64,000 nt of DNA from Chrysemys picta bellii (Eukaryota; Chordata; Testudines; Emydidae): contig NC_088792.1 of NCBI RefSeq assembly GCF_011386835.1, positions 58,594,081-58,658,080 on the forward strand, read 5' to 3'. Made by a program: the position numbers and the translations under genes. Below, in pieces: positions 57,897 through 64,000 of the stretch; within the stretch, counting starts at the first letter, position 1, and every line of letters starts with the position of its first letter. Under the pieces are notes generated by a model. The model searched no databases. It saw only the letters and a list, made by a program, of their open reading frames with translations, and was not told the origin of the DNA.

Positions 57897-60474
57897 ATAT
57901 AACACTTCTGTCCATGGAGGATTAAGATTTGCAGACCTTTTGGCAGAAATGCTTTTTCAGAAGGGACTTGGAGTAGGCTAAGTGAATCAACATAGTGATT
58001 CAACACAGGAATAGACATGGTGAATCAACACAGGAGGAGGGTTCCAGGCATTGGGAGAGTGAATGCTGGGAAAAAGACAAAAAGGTGGAGATAGAGTGGG
58101 GGTGCTGAGTTTCTTTTTCTGGCAGTTAAGTTTTCTTTAGCTGCCACTGTTTCAGCTTAGTTATGTTTCAGTCTCTATGACTTTTAAGAGCTATGGGGAC
58201 ATGCCAAGAAGTTGCATTAGACTGCATGTTATACACTGGCAAAAATGAATAAATTGGAGTGTTGTGCAAGTCTTGAAATTGTATTGCCCTTAAAATCAGT
58301 GGTCTTATTAGTGGTATTATTTCTGTCAAGTTATGTGAAGTGTTCTATGGCATTGTGTAGCTGCTCTTTGAAACTGAAGGAAGTCCTGCATCACAGGTTT
58401 TGAAGTGGAATCTTTGTACTTTTGGCTAAATAATTTGAAAGCATTATGAAAATGTCTCCCATGACACAAAAAATCTAAGCAAGGGAAAGGAAGTCTTGCG
58501 CGTGATTTTCCTTCACTTGTTTTTCATTTGCCATAGCATTTGATGGCTTTGCACATTAGTCCCCTTCATTGATTTGCATGTAAACTAAAGTCCTTCAAAC
58601 TGGCTTGACAACTAAACTCTGCACAATACAGTAGATCTGACTAGAGCAGACAAAGACATGAAGCTTTATTTGTAGAACGAGAGATTATCTATTCTGCTGA
58701 AGCTTTAAAACACGGTACTTTCCTATTTATGATTACCCTCCACAGTTAATCACAGGGCAAACAAATATTTAACCTACCTTAGAAACACAGGATGCCAGCC
58801 GTTAAAGTAGCAACAAAACCAAATAGGGGAACTTATCTTGCAACTCACTATTTATATTTGTTACTATTTATATGTATATAGTGCCAATCTCTGCTAGATG
58901 CTTAACAGACTTTTATTTGGGAGTGGGAGTGGAGAAAAGGCAGCAGGTAGGACACAGTTGCATAGGTAGACACGAGGAGGAGGTGGTGGCATAGGGGAGT
59001 GGGACCAGGAGAGAGCTGTGAGCACAGGGCGTGACTCTGCATGGAATAGGAGAGAGTAAGAGGAGGACCTGAAGGATGGAAGGATTTGTGTGGCTTGGAC
59101 AGAAGAGAGTGGTGAAATAGGAGGCAGAGTACAATAGTCTGGATTTAGCTCTCATGTCCACTCCACTCCAAAAGAATTAACCTAGACAGAAGGTAGGTGG
59201 TGTTGCTGCCATCTGTCCTTCCTCTCAGTTTCCACCATGGGGAGCAGTTTTAAGTTGCTGCCCAGATTCCAAAGGAGCCTAGGTGGAGGCTTCTGAGGGG
59301 GATGTGCTGACTCTGCATGTTCTCCAGTTACCCTGCCCCTTCCCAATAGTGGAGCTGCCAGCTTTTGGGGCCAAGCTTGCTCTCTTGATGGAGGGGAAAT
59401 TTCAGCTAATTTCAGCTATTTTCTGCTACCACAACCTGTTCTCGCAGATTGTCCACCCTGGGAACCTGCCCCTTAGGATAATCCTTGAAAAATCTGACAT
59501 AACTTTGGCCTGAGTCTGGGCCTATGTTGTTGTGAGACAGCCCCTTGAAGACTTTCTTTAAAATAAATGAAATTAGCCACATTTTCATGTTTCTATTGAA
59601 CTCCGAGGGCTAAATCAGGATTGGGGCACAGTGATGAGGTGTCCTCTCCAAATACAGAGGAAGACTACATCCACCTTGAAGAGCTTAGACTAAAAAAGAA
59701 CTTAAAATCATTGTTTAGTCTGTGTTAACTAAGAAATATATCTGGAAATTAATTTGCCTTCATTATTGGAGGCTTTAGATTTTGGGGATGAAAAAGCTGG
59801 GTGCTCTCAAACTTCTTGCAAGAGTATACAGCACAATGGAAATTTTTCATCCAGGAGGAGAGGTGTTTCACCAATATGTGGTAGGTATGCTAGGGAGGTG
59901 ATAGACATCTCCTGTTTTTTGATTGTGTACTGATGATGACTATCGACTCTCCAAAACCACGAGGCATTTACAGCCTATGTGGTGTGCCACAAGTGTCAAA
60001 ACTGGTACTTAACACTTGCACACGCACTTGCACACACACCACACCACAAACACTCATTACCAGTAGCTTTTACGCAAATCCTGACTTCTTAGTTACAGTA
60101 AACATGAACTGCACAAGTGTTACATGATAGTTGACCTGTTTATGATAAGACATTCCCTTGTGGAACTGTTTTTAAATTGATCTTTGGGATCCTGGTCTTT
60201 CAGCACAACTATAAATGAGAGAACACAGAGATACTAATGTCAAAGTCACAGACAAGAACAGAAAGGCAATAAAAAGCCAATCAGGAGCCTGGAAGCACAG
60301 TGTGGCGCCAGGGGTTGGCACCACCATGTTGCACGATGGACACTTGACCAAATTACCGTATGCAGTGATGGACTTTGGGAGGGTTGTGTCATTCAACGTT
60401 TCTTGAAAAATTACCACGGACCTCAACATTTTTACCATGGACACTTGTGTCAGTATACAAAAATGTTGCTGCCC
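57893..60474. other. No gene recognised
   Basis: No recognised repeat with firm ends. A 90-codon minus-strand frame at 60172-60444 has a hydrophobic stretch (LFIAFLFLSVTLTLVSLCSL) but no family match, conserved start context or splice structure that I can see. Confidence 0.45.
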
Positions 60475-60765
60475 CGGGGCGGCTCTATGTTTTTTGCTGC
60501 CCCAAGCACGGCAGTCAGGCGGCTTTCGGCAGCATGCCTGCGGGCGGTCTGCGGTCTGGCAGATTCAGCGGCGTTTCTATGGGTGATCTGCCGGTCCCGC
60601 GGCTTCGGCGTACCTGCCACCAAAACCACGGGACCAGTGGACCTCCCGCAGGCACGCCGCCAAAGGCCACCTGACTGCCGTCCTCACAGTGACCGGCAGG
60701 CCGCCCCCCCAGGGCTTGCCGCCCCAGACACGTGCTTGCTGTGCTGGTGCCTGGAGTCGCCCCTG
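60475..60765. mobile_element. hAT-like MITE (CAGGGGCGGCTC family)
   Basis: It begins CGGGGCGGCTC (one base shorter than the inverse of its right end) and ends GGAGTCGCCCCTG. Flanks are TGCTGCCC (60467-60474) and TGCTGACC (60766-60773), an 8-bp duplication with one mismatch. GC-rich inverted blocks lie inside (for example GGCGGCTTTCGG with CCGCCAAAGGCC). No coding capacity. Confidence 0.82.
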
Positions 60766-60773
60766 TGCTGACC

Positions 60774-61770
60774 CCTATGTGATGCTGGAAAAAAAGCTAG
60801 AAAGAGGCTTGGGCACCGATAAGCTAAGAAACTGCTCTTTTTTGTTCTTGGTTCCTTCTACGTTCAGAGACTTTGTACATTCCTTGTAAATAAATAAGAT
60901 TGCATCAAAGAAAAAATACTTGGCTACCAACAATTTCTATTCCCAACTGAAACACACACACACAGACTTGAACTTTGACAAGCTCGTCAGGTCAAAAAGC
61001 GCCAATGCCCCAAAATTCAGTCTGTCACCTGATTTAGGACTGGTTACTAACACCCACCATGTCAGAAATAGACCCCTCCAACAATCAGATTTACATGCTG
61101 TAATATTTGCTGCAGAAATTGCTAAACATTTGGTTCTGCTTAGGAGATAGTGGGGAGAGACTGCAATTCTAGACAGCTATGGTCTTTTTATTTTGTTTCC
61201 TTTGGCTACTCACATCTTTTTCAGATAAAATGCATCCCAAAAATAAAGAAATAAGAAGAAAAGAGCTGTTTTATAATCTGAGTTCACTGGAATTTCCTAA
61301 CCTTCTAATGAGGGCTTTAGAACTGCAGTATGGTAACTACAGGAGGAACTGCCAATTTGCTAAAAGTGGTGCTGCCGTGATTATATAAAGAGATCTGCCA
61401 AAAATTTGGAGTTAAGTGTGAGACTCTCCCAGATGGTAGTATTCCCTTTTAGAAAATTGTTCCATTTATATAAACAAACAAACAAACAAATCACAATGGA
61501 AGGCACAATTAATGGAAACTGTATTTTCCATGTTAAGGAAGATTGTAGAATGAAAAACGAGTGAGTGATAGGGGAATAGCAAATGTAACATGCACCGGGG
61601 TCTCACTCCATTGACCCCCTTTAATGTCATTTTGGTTTGTGCTGCTAGGTCCCTACTCACCTTGTTGAAAGCCAACCTGTTTTTTTTTTCTCTGTTATAG
61701 TGAACAGTGGAGGGAATTTTAAAGCCTGCCTTTGCTCCTCTAGCACCCCTCTACAGGAAAGGGTATAGAG
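60774..61770. other. No gene recognised
   Basis: Short frames without motifs. An AAAC-type run lies at 61473-61489. Confidence 0.45.
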
Positions 61771-62141
61771 CAGTGGTCCCCAAACAGTGGGGCGTGTCCC
61801 CCTATTGGGCGGGGAGGAATGTTCAGGGGGGGGGATGTGGAGGAACCAGGGCCAGCCCACATCGGGGGGAGGGAGAGAGCACCACCGGGCCTCGCTCTGC
61901 CCCTGGCTCCAGCCACAGCCACAGCTCTAACCCTGGACTCTGCACCCAGCCCCAGCTGAGGCCCACAGTTCCTGTCCCTGGCTGAGGCCACACTCCCTGC
62001 CCCAGCCACAGCTCCGGCCCTAGCCTCAGTCCCTGGCTCCCAACCACAGCCTCAGCTCCTGGTCGCAGCTCCTAGGGGAGGAGGTGCAGGCAGATTCCAT
62101 TACAGGTAAAGGACATGACAGAAAAAGTTTGGGGACCACTG
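61771..62141. mobile_element. hAT (Charlie-like) non-autonomous element
   Basis: It begins CAGTGGTCCCCAAACAGTGG and ends GTTTGGGGACCACTG, inverted ends. Flanks GTATAGAG and ACGTAGAG match at the last five of eight positions, a worn duplication. The core (61840-62070) has degenerate C-rich repeats such as CCCCAGCCACAGCTCC. Confidence 0.8.
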
Positions 62142-62547
62142 ACGTAGAGACTGCCCATATCTCCCTGGTGTGGGGGAGTCCTCGGCAGATGTAGAGCTGA
62201 TGTAGCCGGCTCCTATGCCTTCCTTCCTGCAGCCCCTAGTGGAGGGGGCATGCTGGGACAGAAAGATCAGTGTCATGGTTTGGAGGAGGAACTGCCAGAA
62301 GTTGATGTGCTCCAGCTATCCCGCAATGGTGGATGATCCCAGTGATGTTACACTCTGTGGCAGGGCAGGGGTGAAACCCCTTGAATGTCCTGCTAAAATG
62401 CTGGCTAAGCCCTGCTTTCAGGCAGAAAGGCCAGGGGCAGAGGCTCAAAGCAGCCAGCAGGGAGCCCAGCTACAGGCCCTAACGAGGGCTGGCTCACTGC
62501 AATAGACTGAGCTAAGCAGCAACAGCTGGGCTGAAGGCTGGGAGGAC

Positions 62548-62554
62548 TATAAAA
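62548..62554 (+). promoter_or_regulatory. TATA box of the small LTR
   Basis: TATAAAA in the U3 position, followed about 170 bp later by AATAAA. Activity unknown. Confidence 0.45.
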
Positions 62555-62719
62555 GCCCTGAACAAAACTCAGTTGGGAGGCTAGCCTGGGAGGGGACAGG
62601 AGGCTACAGCTCTATCTCCTCACCACAGGACGGGAGCCTCAAGGGCCAAGAGACCCTGGAACGGGTTAAAAAGGGGATAACTGTTGGGGGATAAAGGGGA
62701 CTGCACGGTGGCACTGTAA

Positions 62720-62725
62720 AATAAA
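62720..62725 (+). terminator. Polyadenylation signal of the small LTR
   Basis: AATAAA in the R-region position of the 62356-62827 LTR. Confidence 0.4.
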
Positions 62726-63579
62726 GCACAAGGGTGAAACACCAGAAGAAGGCATGAGAACTCTTATTTTACCAGCCTAAGCACAGGGCATGGCGAGAAG
62801 GCAGAAACCTGTGCAGACCCAGTGACACACCCCATATACTTCATAGAAATATGGTTATGATATGAAGATAGATATACTTTATGCAAGATGGCTCATGTAG
62901 GATATCATTGGAAAGGTTATGTTTTACTGATGTGATTATCCAATTTGCATGTCTGTATCATTTCTGTATCTATAGTTAGGAATATTGACTATGTAACAAT
63001 TACAACTGTGTGTGTACTTGGGGGGGGAACACCCACCAGACAGTAGGCAATCCTCCTGAATGACCCATTTAAGAAGCACAATAGAAGTCTGAAGATACTA
63101 ATCTCCCACCTTCCTGAGGAGTTTCCTGGGATACTGCATAGACTCTACAAGGTCTGGTGATAATTTCACTTGATGAAAAATACCCCCTTGGACACTGCTG
63201 GTACTTTTCTACTGTAGGGGGATGGATTTGGTAAATCCTTTTTAAGGACGGGGGTGGGGGTGAGAGTGGGGGTTAGTCTGGACTCTCCTCCATTGCCTAC
63301 CCAAGAAGAAGGACTTCTGAAGGGACAAAGGAACTAACCTGAAGTGAAAGGCAAGGGTGAGTCCAGACTGAGACGGGGTCCAGTCTGTAAGAAGAAATAA
63401 CTGGAACTCTAAGCTACTGAAACTTACCTAAAATAACATTTAGAGTGGGAAATTGCTTCTTGAAACCAGTTTCTTTAAGATCCTACACTTAGTATGCGCG
63501 TTTTGTTTTATTTCCTTGGTAATCGGCTCTTTTCTGTTTGCTATCCCTTATAATCACTTAAAATCTACTTTTTATAGTT

Positions 63580-63585
63580 AATAAA
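63580..63585 (+). terminator. Polyadenylation signal of the outer LTR
   Basis: AATAAA within an AT-rich stretch about 400 bp before the LTR 3' end. Confidence 0.35.
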
Positions 63586-64000
63586 ATAGTTTTTATTAAA
63601 CCCAGTTTGTGCAAATCATATCTTGGAGGTCAAAACGCTGTGCATATCTCTCTTCACATTGAGGGAGAGGGTGAATTTTTATGAGCTTGCACTGTGCAGA
63701 TCTTTCTATACAGTGCAAGATCATATACCCTTTGGGTCTGCACTCCAAGGGAGGAGGGCACTTAAGTGCTGGGGCAAGTGCCTTAAGCTGAGTCTTCCCA
63801 GAGCTGATCTCAGTGTCTGTCTTTCTGCATCTGGGTTTGGCCCTGCCTGTGTGTGTGTTAGAGGAGGCTTAAGAGCTTGACTCAGCAAGACTGGGTAAAG
63901 GGGGCCCAGGCTGGCAGAACAGTGGGCTCAGTGGTATCCCAGTACATCAGGTGGCACCTTAAAGGGGGGCAACCTGTCACAACCCCTTAGGAAAAAAGGT

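Larger units (their letters stand above)
62356..62827 (+). mobile_element. Small solo LTR nested in the outer LTR
   Basis: It begins TGTGGCAG and ends CAGTGACA. Flanks are CACTC (62351-62355) and CACCC (62828-62832), a 5-bp duplication with one mismatch. TATAAAA lies at 62548-62554 and AATAAA at 62720-62725, about 170 bp apart, which fits U3, R and U5 order in a 472-bp plus-strand LTR. No retroviral genes are present, so it is a solo LTR. ERV-type by layout, an inference. Confidence 0.65.
62346..63981 (+). mobile_element. Solo LTR, interrupted near its 5' end
   Basis: TGTTACA at 62346 and TGTCACA ending at 63981 are inverted tips with one mismatch. The interior has an AATAAA at 63580-63585 and T-rich 3' sequence typical of an LTR. 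A second, smaller LTR sits inside at 62356-62827. Without it the outer LTR is about 1.16 kb. The flanks (AGTGA and ACCCC) do not match, so either an end is misplaced or the duplication has decayed. It could also be the 5' LTR of an element that continues beyond the window. Confidence 0.5.

Noticed and set aside
60172..60444. Minus-strand frame with a hydrophobic segment and a CPSC motif
   Set aside because: It briefly resembled a LITAF-like membrane protein, but the second cysteine knuckle is absent and no exon structure is visible.

Overview
The window is eukaryotic, most likely from a reptile genome and, by inference, a turtle. The reasons are an AT-rich non-coding background, CR1-type LINEs with the ATTCTATG-type 3' tail, and dense families of hAT, Harbinger-like and Penelope-like repeats of the kind abundant in turtles and crocodilians. 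The turtle call rests on recalled repeat families, not on a search. I see no convincing host protein-coding gene, exon chain, rRNA, tRNA gene or CRISPR array. The coding traces I can support are broken retrotransposon or transposase reading frames. The window could be intergenic or the inside of a large intron.

Layout. 1-5.7 kb: mostly featureless, with a minus-strand CR1 fragment, a tRNA-like foldback repeat and a GT microsatellite. 5.7-8.26 kb: a decayed CR1 LINE interrupted by a 129-bp hAT-like MITE. 9-13 kb: a second decayed CR1 holding a solo LTR, which itself holds a 1.06-kb GC-rich hAT-like element (three nesting levels). 13.9-15.0 kb: a solo LTR full of internal tandem repeats. 15-20.8 kb: quiet AT-rich DNA with one MITE. 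20.9-26.5 kb: a CR1 3' fragment, a Penelope-like tail with a decayed hammerhead-like motif, and several hAT elements, one chimeric and one nested. 26.5-38.5 kb: mostly old, hard-to-class DNA with a Tigger-like MITE and short palindromic repeats. 38.6-44.3 kb: the densest repeat cluster, with a hAT element, a Penelope-like palindrome split by a 1.17-kb nested insertion block, a Russian-doll MITE containing two other MITEs, and a 1.07-kb GC-rich foldback element. 44.3-51.2 kb: quiet DNA with MIR-like relics and a purine-rich minisatellite. 51.3-53.0 kb: a snapback hAT transposon with transposase remnants. 53-60.4 kb: quiet. 60.5-64 kb: two hAT elements and two nested LTRs.

Many elements are fixed at base resolution by 8-bp (hAT), 5-bp (LTR), 3-bp (Harbinger-like) or TA (Tigger-like) target-site duplications read directly from the flanks. 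Every strongly GC-rich patch I noticed lies inside a transposon or LTR, so these patches should not be read as host promoter CpG islands. The most interesting material is the two hammerhead-like motifs in Penelope-like tails, the snapback hAT element, and nested insertions whose empty sites can be read within the window.
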